Shown: piece after piece, positions 1 through 7,149 of the stretch
Layout: every line of letters starts with the position of its first letter
How positions within the stretch are numbered: position 1 is the stretch's first letter
Assembly: GCA_030263275.1 (NCBI GenBank)
Contig: SZOR01000040.1
Coordinates: forward strand, 1 to 31,116
Length of the DNA stretch: 31,116 bases
Direction of reading: 5' to 3'
From: DSNY01 sp016861185
GTDB taxonomy: Bacteria > Pseudomonadota > Gammaproteobacteria > Burkholderiales > Burkholderiaceae_F
Translations under genes and position numbers: made by a program
The notes under the pieces: generated by a model
Told to the model about the DNA's origin: nothing
What the model saw: the letters and a program-made list of their open reading frames with translations, nothing else
Databases searched by the model: none

Positions 1-513
1 GCGCTTTCCGCCGACGCGTTCGCCGAACTTGTCGACGAACTGCTGCGCGCGGGCAAGCTCGTCCGGCGCGGCGCCTTCGTCGGCGACCCCGCGCACAAGG
101 CCGAACTTGGCCGCGACGAACGCGTTCGCTGGGAGCGGATCAAGCCGCTGCTGATGGAGAACCGCTTCCAGCCGCCGCGCGTGCGCGACATCGCGCGCGA
201 CACCGGCATCGCCGAAGGCGAGGTGCGCGCGCTGCTCAAGCGCGTGGCGCGCGTCGGCGAAGTGACGCTGGTCGCGCACGATCACTTCTTCCTCAGCGAC
301 GCGGTTGCCGCGATGGCCGAGATCGTCGGCGAGCTGTCGGCGGCGCACGGCGCGGCGCGCGCCGCGGAGTTTCGCGACCGCATCGGCACCGGCCGCAAGC
401 TCGCGATCCAGATCCTCGAGTTCTTCGACCGCGTCGGCTATACGCGACGCGTGCGCGACGATCACCTCGTGCGCCGCGATAATCCGTGGCGCGCCGAAGA
501 AAGGCGGCCGTGA
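1..513 (+). CDS. selB: Selenocysteine-specific elongation factor SelB, C-terminal part (5' end outside window)
   Basis: SelB delivers selenocysteyl-tRNA to the ribosome at UGA codons followed by a SECIS hairpin. Only the last 170 codons are present, open from base 1 to TGA at 511-513. They correspond to the C-terminal winged-helix repeats that bind the SECIS RNA: two helix-turn-helix-like segments can be read (around RVRDIARDTGIAEGEVRALL and the closing KLAIQILEFFDRVGYTRRV). The ending FDRVGYTRRVRDDHLVRR is characteristic of SelB, where the last winged helix closes the protein. The GTP-binding domains must lie upstream of the window. The selC tRNA begins 34 bases downstream on the same strand, which independently supports the call, since selA-selB-selC linkage is common in proteobacteria. 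Internal ATG codons, for example at 154, are not starts, because the frame is open through them. Confidence 0.93.
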   Translation, partial: ALSADAFAELVDELLRAGKLVRRGAFVGDPAHKAELGRDERVRWERIKPLLMENRFQPPRVRDIARDTGIAEGEVRALLKRVARVGEVTLVAHDHFFLSDAVAAMAEIVGELSAAHGAARAAEFRDRIGTGRKLAIQILEFFDRVGYTRRVRDDHLVRRDNPWRAEERRP

Positions 514-547
514 TGTGCGCGCGCGGCCGCGGTTCGGAACGTTTGCA

Positions 548-643
548 GGAAGAGTGTCGCGTCCCGGTGGGCCGGCCAGACTTCAAATCTGGTAGGGGTT
601 GCCAGCAATCCCTGGTGGGTTCGACTCCCATACTCTTCCGCCA
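548..643 (+). tRNA. selC: tRNA-Sec (anticodon UCA)
   Basis: This is a selenocysteine tRNA. It has an 8-bp acceptor stem (GGAAGAGT with ACTCTTCC), a discriminator G at 640 and an encoded CCA at 641-643. The anticodon stem is CCAGA/TCTGG with loop CTTCAAA, which puts the UCA anticodon at 583-585. There is a long extra arm (about 593-614) and a T-loop TTCGACT. The total of 96 nt and the 8-bp acceptor stem are diagnostic of bacterial tRNA-Sec and closely match the E. coli selC pattern. It follows selB directly, so the two are probably co-transcribed or share a locus. Confidence 0.97.
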
Positions 644-683
644 CGCGCTTCGCGCGTGGCGGCCGCCGGGCTGAGCCCGGCGG
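640..683 (+). terminator. Two tandem GC hairpins after selC
   Basis: The CCA end of selC is part of a 9-bp perfect hairpin (GCCACGCGC, loop TTC, GCGCGTGGC at 640-660). It is followed at once by a second 9-bp hairpin (CCGCCGGGC, loop TGA, GCCCGGCGG at 663-683). There is no T-tract, so this may act in RNA processing, 3'-end protection or Rho-dependent termination rather than as a classic intrinsic terminator. Confidence 0.4.
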
Positions 684-852
684 TGCCACAAGGTAGGGAA
701 CGAGGGGGCTCGGCTGGTTCCACGGCCGCGCTCGCAGGCGCGACCGGCTGCGGCGGCGCGAAGCTATGCTTCGCGAAACCCCGCCTCCGCCCCCTCGTGC
801 TCCCCCAGCCACGACGAGAAGAAACTCGCAGACTCAGCCGAGGACGGATCGG

Positions 853-1323
853 ATGGACCAAGCAGAACTCGAGCGACTGCCCGCCGACCGCCTTTACGCG
901 GCCGAGCAGGACATGTGGGTGCGGCTCGAAGACGACGGCACGGCCACGCTCGGGACGACGCATCTGATGGCGATGCACGGACAGTTCATGCTGTTCACGC
1001 CGCGGCCGGTCGATACGCCGGTCGCATTCGACCGCTCGCTCGGCGTGATGGAGACGGCCAAAAGCGCGGTGGCGATCCACGCCCCGCTGTCGTGCCGCAT
1101 CATCGCCGCCAATCCCGCGGTCGAACGCGACGTCGCGCTGATCACGCGCGATCCCTACGGGGAGGGCTGGCTGTTCCGCGTGCGGCCCACGCAACTCGAC
1201 GCGGAGCGCGACCGATTGATGGACGTGGCCGCCTATCGCGCGTGGCTGGCAACGCGCATGGAACGCTTCGAGCCGCCGGCGACTACACCCGACGACGCGC
1301 TCGATCCGACGCGCTGGCTATGA
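853..1323 (+). CDS. GcvH-like lipoyl carrier protein
   Basis: A 156-residue protein of the glycine-cleavage H-protein fold, which carries lipoic acid on a lysine. The segment GVMETAKSAVAIHAPLSCRI matches the GcvH lipoylation hairpin (E-S-V-K-A then Y-S-P-V-S-G), and the attachment lysine is Lys70. The protein is longer than ordinary GcvH (about 125-130 residues) and differs elsewhere. No gcvT or gcvP is nearby. The downstream gene encodes a DsrE protein and overlaps its stop codon. By analogy with LbpA of the sulfur-oxidising sHdr pathway, it may carry sulfur intermediates rather than serve glycine cleavage, but no hdr gene is in the window. The ATG at 853 is chosen over the in-frame ATG at 766, whose extension is a proline/arginine-rich low-complexity stretch. 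Confidence 0.78.
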   Translation: MDQAELERLPADRLYAAEQDMWVRLEDDGTATLGTTHLMAMHGQFMLFTPRPVDTPVAFDRSLGVMETAKSAVAIHAPLSCRIIAANPAVERDVALITRDPYGEGWLFRVRPTQLDAERDRLMDVAAYRAWLATRMERFEPPATTPDDALDPTRWL

Positions 1324-1709
1324 ACGACGCGCAGCGGCTCGTGATCGTCGTCTGGTCGTGCGGACCGGACCGTCCCGGCGGCGCGGTGCTCGCCGCCGCG
1401 CCTTTTGTCTACGCGCTGGCGGCGCGTGCGCTCGACCGGGACGTCGAGATGCATTTCACGTCGAGTGCGGTACGCTGGCTGGTCGCGGGCGAGGCGGACG
1501 CCGCCTACACCGACCGCGCGCGCAGCAAGACCGTGCGCGACTTCATCCGCGAAGCGCACGCCGCGGGCGTAAAGCTGTACGCGTGCGCGATGGCGCGCCA
1601 CGAGCACGCCCGCGACGAGACGCTGATCGACGAGATCGACGGCATCGCCGGCGCGGCGACGGTGGTCGGCGCGGCTGCCGAAGCCGACGCGCGGGTGATG
1701 GTCTTTTAG
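1320..1709 (+). CDS. DsrE-family sulfur-transfer protein (cytoplasmic)
   Basis: A 129-residue protein of the DsrE/DsrF/TusD-like family, which relays persulfide sulfur through a conserved cysteine. The N-terminal strand-loop VIVVWSCGPDRPGGA resembles the family start. Cys89 in LYACAMARH sits where TusD and DsrE carry the active cysteine; Cys14 is an additional cysteine. There is no signal peptide. Its ATG overlaps the stop of the lipoyl-carrier gene in an ATGA junction, implying translational coupling, so the two proteins are probably made in fixed ratio and may be partners. A sulfur-relay role is inferred from fold and cysteine placement. The exact subfamily (DsrE, DsrE2, DsrE3) cannot be settled by eye. 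It ends 7 bases before the convergent gene on the other strand. Confidence 0.75.
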   Translation: MNDAQRLVIVVWSCGPDRPGGAVLAAAPFVYALAARALDRDVEMHFTSSAVRWLVAGEADAAYTDRARSKTVRDFIREAHAAGVKLYACAMARHEHARDETLIDEIDGIAGAATVVGAAAEADARVMVF

Positions 1710-1716
1710 CCTGCGA

Positions 1717-2094
1717 TCAGACGCAGCGTGCCGCGCCGATCGGCGCGAACACGGCGGTCAGCACGGGCATGTACATCGGGCCGAGCAGGCCGTCGACTTC
1801 CATGCGGCCGACGCCGGCCGAAATCGCCAAACCGCGATCCTTCAGCGACGCGAGCGCGGATGTCAGCGCTTCATGCGCCTGGACTGTTTCGCGTTCACAG
1901 CTCGCGTCCATCGCCAGCTCGAGCGCGCGTTCGACATGGCCAACGATGTCGTTCGCTTCCCCGTCCGCACCGTCGAGCGCCAGCTCGAGCAGCCGCGCTT
2001 CGCGCGCCATCGCCGACAGCACGTGGGCCTGCTGCCGGGGTTCGAGCGCGCTCAGCCCGTCGAGTTGCTCCTCGTGCGTGTACCTGCTTCCCAC
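1717..2094 (-). CDS. Uncharacterised small protein, paralog A of a tandem pair
   Basis: A 125-residue predicted soluble, mostly helical protein that I cannot assign to a family. It aligns without gaps at its N-terminus with the neighbouring product (2244-2618): shared patterns are RY.-E.-L-GL-.L-PR-QA, ALELA.DA, LSAGV-RMEV-G-LG and M-MPVLTAV. The GTG at 2094-2092 is chosen because it aligns exactly with the ATG of the paralog and is preceded by GGAGG with 5 bases of spacing; the open frame runs further upstream only as a shadow of the neighbouring gene. No signal peptide, membrane segment or cysteine-rich metal site is seen. An FNR-like box lies about 100 bases upstream. Function unknown; the shared promoter architecture suggests a role under low oxygen or nitrosative conditions. 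Confidence 0.72.
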   Translation of the reverse strand: MGSRYTHEEQLDGLSALEPRQQAHVLSAMAREARLLELALDGADGEANDIVGHVERALELAMDASCERETVQAHEALTSALASLKDRGLAISAGVGRMEVDGLLGPMYMPVLTAVFAPIGAARCV

Positions 2095-2190
2095 TGCGGC
2101 CTCCGTCGCGGCGACTGAGGTCGAACGTAGACGAGCGCAGCCGCGGTCGCAACCGCAATTCGACCGAGGTTTGACCGTGCGGCGATTTGT

Positions 2191-2204
2191 TTGATCTGGC
2201 GCAA
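2191..2204 (-). promoter_or_regulatory. FNR/DNR-like box upstream of paralog A
   Basis: Read on the minus strand, the site is TTGCG-CCAG-ATCAA. It has one perfect ATCAA half-site of the Crp/Fnr-type consensus TTGAT-N4-ATCAA and one degenerate half. It lies about 97-110 bases upstream of the GTG start at 2094. A near-identical box occupies the equivalent place before paralog B. Between each box and its gene lies a shared 11-base block (CGAGGTTTGAC on the plus strand, 2165-2175 here), so the whole promoter region appears to be duplicated with the gene. Confidence 0.5.
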
Positions 2205-2243
2205 GTCCCGGGCTCGCGCCCGCCATTTTTCGAGCGGCGACCC

Positions 2244-2618
2244 TCAACGCGCGCCGCGGCCGTTTGCCGCGAGCACCGCCGTCAGCACGGGCATCTGCAT
2301 CAGGCCGAGCGCGCCTTCGACCTCCATGCGGGAGACGCCGGCCGACAGCGTCAACCCCGCGCGCCTGACCGCGGCCATCGCCTCCGCGAGTGCGGCGTAC
2401 GCCTGCCGCGCCTCGCTTTCGGAGTCGGCGTCCACCGCGAGTTCGAGCGCGCGTTCGACCGCTGCACCGACCGCGTGCGCGTCCGCACCGCCGCTGTCGA
2501 CCGCGAACTCGATCAGGCGCGCTTCGTGCGCCAGCTCGTTGAGAAGCTTCGCCTGCTCGCGCGGATCGAGCCGCTCCAGTCCTTCGAGCCGTCTTTCGTC
2601 CGAATACCGCTGCTCCAT
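2244..2618 (-). CDS. Uncharacterised small protein, paralog B of a tandem pair
   Basis: A 124-residue paralog of the product at 1717-2094, of no family I recognise. It is rich in Ala, Glu and Leu, and predicted largely helical for the first 100 residues. A more hydrophobic, glycine-containing tail follows (LSAGVSRMEVEGALGLMQMP, then VLTAVLAA), and this is the best conserved stretch between the two copies. The ATG at 2618 has GGGAGGT just upstream with suitable spacing. The gene sits 128 bases downstream of the oxidoreductase stop and has its own candidate promoter with an FNR-like box, so it need not be in that operon. The pair probably arose by tandem duplication of gene plus promoter, followed by divergence to roughly half identity (by-eye estimate). 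Confidence 0.75.
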   Translation of the reverse strand: MEQRYSDERRLEGLERLDPREQAKLLNELAHEARLIEFAVDSGGADAHAVGAAVERALELAVDADSESEARQAYAALAEAMAAVRRAGLTLSAGVSRMEVEGALGLMQMPVLTAVLAANGRGAR

Positions 2619-2725
2619 CGCACCTCCCGGGCCGTCGAGGCCAAGTCACGGCACGACCGTAGTGCAACGAAGTGCGGACGGCTACCGCGATTTCGACGAG
2701 GTTTGACTCCGGCGAAGACGCGCGT

Positions 2726-2739
2726 TTGATTCAGCGCAA
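2726..2739 (-). promoter_or_regulatory. FNR/DNR-like box upstream of paralog B
   Basis: On the minus strand the site is TTGCG-CTGA-ATCAA, again with a perfect ATCAA half-site. It is centred about 114 bases upstream of the ATG at 2618 and just past the stop codon of the oxidoreductase gene. The shared CGAGGTTTGAC block is at 2697-2707. The sites before paralogs A and B differ only in the four spacer bases, while much of the DNA between is diverged, which suggests selection on the box. Confidence 0.5.
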
Positions 2740-2746
2740 GCGGACC

Positions 2747-5700
2747 TCACGCGACCTTCGCCGGCATCCGGATCACCTGCGCGTTCTGCTGGCCGCGGAA
2801 CTTCGCGAGCAGCTCGGCCCATTGCGCGCGCACGCGCTCGAGGTTGCGCGCTTTCACGTGGCCGAAACCGCGGATCTCTTCCGGCAGGCCCGCAAGCTGC
2901 ACTGCGACCGCGTGATTGTCCGCCGTCAGCCTGCCGAGCAGCTCATCGACGAGCGCCTCGTATTCGCCGATCAGCGCGCGCTCGGTGCGGCGCTCCTCGG
3001 TACGGCCGAAGACGTCGAACGCGGTGCCGCGCAGGAAGCGCAGTTTCGCGAGCAGGCCGAAGGCGCCCATCATCCAAGGGCCGAAGCGCATCTTCTTCGG
3101 TTTGCCGGTGGCGGGGTCGATTCGCGCGAGCAGCGGCGGCGCCAGATAGAAGTTCAGCTTGTACGGCTGGCCGCCGACGCCCTCGAACTGCGCTGCGATC
3201 TTCGCGCGAAACGCCGGGTCGGAATACAGCCGCGCGACCTCGTATTCGTCCTTGTACGCGAGCAGCTTGAAGTAGTAGCGCGCGACGGCCTCCGCGAGTT
3301 TCGTGCCGCCCAGCCGGTCGGACTCGACCTTGCGCACGCGCTCGACGAGATCCGCGTACCGCTTCGCGTACGCGGCGTTCTGGTAGCCGGTCAGGAATTC
3401 GACGCGCCTGGCAACGATCTCTTCGAGCGACGAGGAAGTGCGTTTCAGCTCGATCACCTGCGCCGCGTACTGGTCCGGATAGGCGGCGCGCTTGACCACC
3501 TCCAGGTCGTGCGCGGCGACGCGGCCCCATTCGAAGGCGCGCTTGTTCGCCTCGATCGCCACGCCGTTCAGCTCGATCGCGCGCAGCAAGGTCTCGTACG
3601 CGAGCGGGATCCAGCCCTTCTGCCACGCGTAGCCGAGCACGAAGGGGTTCGTGTAGATCGCGTCGCCCATCAGCGCGGTCGCCAGCCCTGATGCGTCGAC
3701 GAACGCGCAGTTCGCCTCCGGACCCACGGCGTCGCGCACCTGCTGCGTCATCGGCGCACCGGCGAACTGCCAGTTCGGGTTCTTGACGAAGTCCGCGGTC
3801 GGCGACTCCGCGGTGTTGATCACGGCGCGCGTCTTGCCGGCCTGCATCTTCGACAGCGCTTCGTTGCTGGTCGTCACGATCAGGTCGCAGCCGAGCACCA
3901 GATCGGCCTCGCCCATCGCGATGCGTGTGGCGAAAAGATCCTGCGGGCGCGCGGCGATCTGCACGTGCGAGAACACCGCGCCGCCTTTCTGCGCGAGCCC
4001 CGCCATGTCGAGCACGGACAGGCCTTTGCCTTCCAGGTGTGCGGCCATGCCGAGGAGCTGGCCGATCGTCACCACACCCGTGCCGCCCACGCCGGTGATG
4101 ACCACACCGTACGCGCCGCCGGACCGGATCGCGGGGATCGCGGGCTGCGGCAGCGCCGGCAGCGGCGCGTCCTTGCTCGCCGCCTTCGACTTCTTCAGCT
4201 GCGCGCCTTCGACCGTGACGAAGCTCGGGCAGAAGCCCTTCAGGCACGAGAAGTCCTTGTTGCACGACGACTGGTTGATCGTGCGCTTGCGGCCGAATTC
4301 GGTTTCGAGCGGTTCGACCGACAGGCAGTTGCTCTGCACGCTGCAGTCGCCGCAGCCTTCGCACACCAGCTCGTTGATCACCGTGCGGCGCGGCGGATCG
4401 GGATACTCGTTGCGCTTGCGGCGGCGCCGCTTCTCCGACGCGCAGGTCTGGTCGTAGATCAGCACCGACACGCCGGGGTATTCGCGCAGTTCGCGCTGGA
4501 TGCGGTCGAGCTCGTCGCGGTGATGCACGGCCACACCCGGCGCGAGCTTCCACGCGTCGCCGGTGGCGCCGCGCGCGTTGACCGCGCTGTGGTCGAGCTC
4601 GACATGGTGCCGCAGGTCGTACTTGCCCGGCTCGTCGGTGACGATGACGATCCTGCGCACGCCTTCGGCGTGCATCTGCTGCGTGATCATCGGCACGGTG
4701 ATCTGGCCGTCGGTCGGTTGCCCGCCGGTCATCGCCACCGCGTCGTTGAACAGGATCTTGTAGGTGATCGGCACGTTCGCCGCGACCGCGGCGCGCACCG
4801 CGAGCGAGCCCGAATGGAAATAGGTGCCGTCGCCGAGGTTGGCGAAGATGTGCTTTTCGTTGGTGAACGGCGCCTGCCCGATCCACGGCACGCCTTCGCC
4901 GCCCATCTGCGTGTAGGTGGACGTGTTGCGGTCCATCCACACGACCATGTAGTGGCAGCCGATGCCGGCGACGGCGCGCGAGCCTTCGGGCACGACGGTC
5001 GACGTGTTGTGCGGGCAGCCCGAGCAGAAATACGGCTTGCGCTCGACGACGAGCCGCGGCTTGGCGAGCGCTTTTTCCTTCGCGTCGATGATCGCGAGCC
5101 GCGCCTCGATGCGCGCGCGCACGTCGCTCGGCAGCTCGAGCTTCGACAGCCGCGCGGCGATCGCCTTGGCGACGATCGCCGGCGAGAACTCGTAGTGCGC
5201 CGGCAGGATCCAGTTGCCCTGCGGCACGGCCCATTCGCCGCCGTCCTTCTCGTCGAACTTGCCGATCACGCGCGGGATGCGCTTGCCCTTGCCGATCCAG
5301 TTGAAAAGCTCTTCCTTCACCTGGTACTCGATCATCTGGCGCTTTTCCTCGACGACCAGGATCTCTTCGAGCCCTTCGGCGAACGCGCCGATCGTCTGCG
5401 CCTCGAGCGGCCAGACCATGCCGCACTTGAAAAGCCGCACGCCGATGCGCGCGCAGGTTTCGTCGTCCAGTCCCAGGTCGTGCAGCGCCTGCCGCGTGTC
5501 CAGATACGCTTTGCCGCTGGCGACGATGCCGAAACGCGCGTGCGGCGAATCGATCACCGTGTGGTTGAGCTTGTTGGCGCGGCAGTACGCGAGCGCGGCG
5601 TACAGCTTGTAGTCGAGCAGCCGCGCTTCCTGGTCGAGCGGCGTGTCGGGCCAGCGGATGTTCAGTCCGCCCGGCGGCAGCACGAAGTCGGTCGGAATGC

Positions 5701-6394
5701 GGATATCGACGCGCTCGGGATCGACGATCACCGAGCTGGACGCCTCGACCACCTCGGTCACCGCCTTCATGCCGACCCAGACGCCGGCGTAGCGGCTCAT
5801 CGCGAAGCCGTGCAGCCCGAGGTCGAGGTATTCCTGCACGGTCGCCGGGAACAGCACCGGCATCATGCAGGCCTTGAAGATGTGGTCCGACTGGTGCGGC
5901 AGCGTCGAGCTTTTTGCGCCGTGATCGTCGCCGGCGATCGCGAGCACGCCGCCGTGCGGGCTGGTGCCGGAAGCGTTTGCATGCTTGAACACGTCGCAGC
6001 AGCGATCGACGCCCGGTCCCTTGCCATACCACATCGAGAAGACGCCGTCGTACCTGGCGCCCTCGAACATGTTGACCTGCTGCGTGCCCCACACGCTGGT
6101 CGCCGCGAGGTCCTCGTTCAGCCCCGGCTGGAACTTCACGTGGTGCTTCTCGAGGTGCTTCTTCGCGCGCCACGCGGTCTGATCGACGCCGCCGAGCGGC
6201 GAGCCGCGATAGCCGGTGATGAATCCGGCGGTGTTCAGTCCGGCGAGCACGTCGCGCTGGCGCTGCAACATCATCAGCCGAACCAGCGCCTGCGTGCCGC
6301 TCATGTAGGCGCGGCCGCGTTCCAGTGTCCAGCGGTCTTCGAGGGTGACCTCCGCCAGGGCGCGGCGGACGGCTTCGGGAAGGGGTGCGTTCAT
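2747..6394 (-). CDS. Indolepyruvate:ferredoxin oxidoreductase family protein (fused alpha-gamma type)
   Basis: A 1215-residue single-chain 2-oxoacid:ferredoxin oxidoreductase, which decarboxylates aryl pyruvates such as indolepyruvate or phenylpyruvate to the acyl-CoA while reducing an iron-sulfur acceptor. The N-terminal region (GFITGYRGSPLGGVD) is the PFOR-type domain. CSGCPHNTS at about 455 and NLGDGTYFHSG near 516 mark the thiamine-diphosphate domain. Residues about 677-725 contain CEGCGDC and further cysteines (SSCNKDFSCLKGFC) for iron-sulfur clusters. GVGGTGVVTIGQLLG at about 765 opens the gamma domain. A long C-terminal extension follows, as in the fused betaproteobacterial forms. The ATG at 6394 is chosen over the longer frame (to 6529), because the family N-terminus fits and GAGGT lies 8 bases upstream. 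It probably acts in aromatic amino acid breakdown; the substrate is inferred. Confidence 0.9.
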   Translation of the reverse strand: MNAPLPEAVRRALAEVTLEDRWTLERGRAYMSGTQALVRLMMLQRQRDVLAGLNTAGFITGYRGSPLGGVDQTAWRAKKHLEKHHVKFQPGLNEDLAATSVWGTQQVNMFEGARYDGVFSMWYGKGPGVDRCCDVFKHANASGTSPHGGVLAIAGDDHGAKSSTLPHQSDHIFKACMMPVLFPATVQEYLDLGLHGFAMSRYAGVWVGMKAVTEVVEASSSVIVDPERVDIRIPTDFVLPPGGLNIRWPDTPLDQEARLLDYKLYAALAYCRANKLNHTVIDSPHARFGIVASGKAYLDTRQALHDLGLDDETCARIGVRLFKCGMVWPLEAQTIGAFAEGLEEILVVEEKRQMIEYQVKEELFNWIGKGKRIPRVIGKFDEKDGGEWAVPQGNWILPAHYEFSPAIVAKAIAARLSKLELPSDVRARIEARLAIIDAKEKALAKPRLVVERKPYFCSGCPHNTSTVVPEGSRAVAGIGCHYMVVWMDRNTSTYTQMGGEGVPWIGQAPFTNEKHIFANLGDGTYFHSGSLAVRAAVAANVPITYKILFNDAVAMTGGQPTDGQITVPMITQQMHAEGVRRIVIVTDEPGKYDLRHHVELDHSAVNARGATGDAWKLAPGVAVHHRDELDRIQRELREYPGVSVLIYDQTCASEKRRRRKRNEYPDPPRRTVINELVCEGCGDCSVQSNCLSVEPLETEFGRKRTINQSSCNKDFSCLKGFCPSFVTVEGAQLKKSKAASKDAPLPALPQPAIPAIRSGGAYGVVITGVGGTGVVTIGQLLGMAAHLEGKGLSVLDMAGLAQKGGAVFSHVQIAARPQDLFATRIAMGEADLVLGCDLIVTTSNEALSKMQAGKTRAVINTAESPTADFVKNPNWQFAGAPMTQQVRDAVGPEANCAFVDASGLATALMGDAIYTNPFVLGYAWQKGWIPLAYETLLRAIELNGVAIEANKRAFEWGRVAAHDLEVVKRAAYPDQYAAQVIELKRTSSSLEEIVARRVEFLTGYQNAAYAKRYADLVERVRKVESDRLGGTKLAEAVARYYFKLLAYKDEYEVARLYSDPAFRAKIAAQFEGVGGQPYKLNFYLAPPLLARIDPATGKPKKMRFGPWMMGAFGLLAKLRFLRGTAFDVFGRTEERRTERALIGEYEALVDELLGRLTADNHAVAVQLAGLPEEIRGFGHVKARNLERVRAQWAELLAKFRGQQNAQVIRMPAKVA

Positions 6395-6709
6395 GCGGCA
6401 GACCTCGGTCCAAAAATCGTGTTCTTGGGAGCGCGACAGGCGAACCGGGTCGGTGCCCGTCGTGCAGCCGGGCGGCACCTCGTGAGTGCATCCGGCGCGG
6501 CGGAAATGAAGCGGGCCGCAGGGTAGCACCGCGCGGCGGTCAGCTCAACGAGCGCTGCGCCATCGACCGCGTTTGTCGGTCGACGGCCGCTTTGCTGACT
6601 GGCTGGCCCGAACCCCCTTCTCCCTCCGGGAGCGGGGTGGGGCAGAGCGGTGCCTAGACGGGCGATGCCGGCGTTCGGCGCTTGTGCTGATCGGCGGTGC
6701 CGGCTGAAA
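6395..6709. other. Intergenic region with one GC-rich imperfect palindrome
   Basis: These 315 bases separate the oxidoreductase start from the end of the DUF4870-like gene and should hold the oxidoreductase promoter. I see no convincing -35/-10 pair and no FNR-like box. The one clear structure is an imperfect palindrome at 6613-6642 (CCCCCTT-CTCCC-TCC-GGGAG-C-GGGG), of the common C-rich/G-rich type that is dispersed in many proteobacterial genomes. Confidence 0.4.
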
Positions 6710-7117
6710 TCATCCCGGCATTGCCTGCCGGTCTTTCAGCCGCAGCCAGCCGCGCGCGATCCGGTAGATCGCCCACACGCCGAGCGCGAACAGCCCGATC
6801 GCCCAGATCGCGAAGCCGACGACGACGATCGCGAACAGCGCGCCGAGCACGCCGACGACAACCGCCCACAGCAACGCGTACCAGAACGTGCGGATCTGCC
6901 ACGCGAAGTGGGATTCGAGCCACGTGCCGCGCGCTTCGCCGCGCTTCACGTAGTTGACGATCACCGCGATGATCGAAGGCCAGCCGAACAGGAACGCGCC
7001 GATCACGGTGGCCGCCCCGAACGCCCCGATCACGAGGCTCACCGTGTGCAGCGCGTAGACGACGTGCGCGGTGTTGACGAGGCCCGCAGCGGGTTCGAGG
7101 CTCGTCCTTGTGCTCAT
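6710..7117 (-). CDS. DUF4870-like integral membrane protein
   Basis: A 135-residue membrane protein with three to four hydrophobic spans: around VVYALHTVSLVIGAFGAATVIGAF, WPSIIAVIVNYV, and a long pair WYALLWAVVVGVLGALFAIV / VGFAIWAIGLFALGVWAIYRIA. The pattern of a short first hairpin, a charged loop (KRGEARGTWLESHFAWQIRT), then two long spans fits the DUF4870 (Tic20-like) family of unknown function. The ATG at 7117 is used. An in-frame TTG at 7153 would overlap the upstream regulator's stop codon, but its extension is a charged, unrelated sequence; neither start has a strong ribosome binding site. The gene lies 32 bases after the XRE-type regulator on the same strand, so the two may be co-transcribed. 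Confidence 0.72.
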   Translation of the reverse strand: MSTRTSLEPAAGLVNTAHVVYALHTVSLVIGAFGAATVIGAFLFGWPSIIAVIVNYVKRGEARGTWLESHFAWQIRTFWYALLWAVVVGVLGALFAIVVVGFAIWAIGLFALGVWAIYRIARGWLRLKDRQAMPG

Positions 7118-7149
7118 CGTGGTCGCAAGGTATCGGCGGTGCCGGTCGA

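Noticed and set aside
2095..2667. Upstream extension of the paralog A frame (open to 2667)
   Set aside because: It runs through the neighbouring paralog's coding region in a different frame and is Arg-rich. The GTG at 2094 has a strong ribosome site and aligns with the paralog start.
2943..6491. Long same-strand frame overlapping the oxidoreductase in another reading frame
   Set aside because: Composition is Arg/Ala-dominated with no recognisable motif. It is an out-of-frame shadow of the real gene.
3965..6526. Open frame of 853 codons antisense to the indolepyruvate oxidoreductase gene
   Set aside because: It is rich in Arg, His, Ala and Val, shows no domain, and exists because the GC-rich opposite strand has few stop codons. 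The sense strand gives a clear full-length enzyme.
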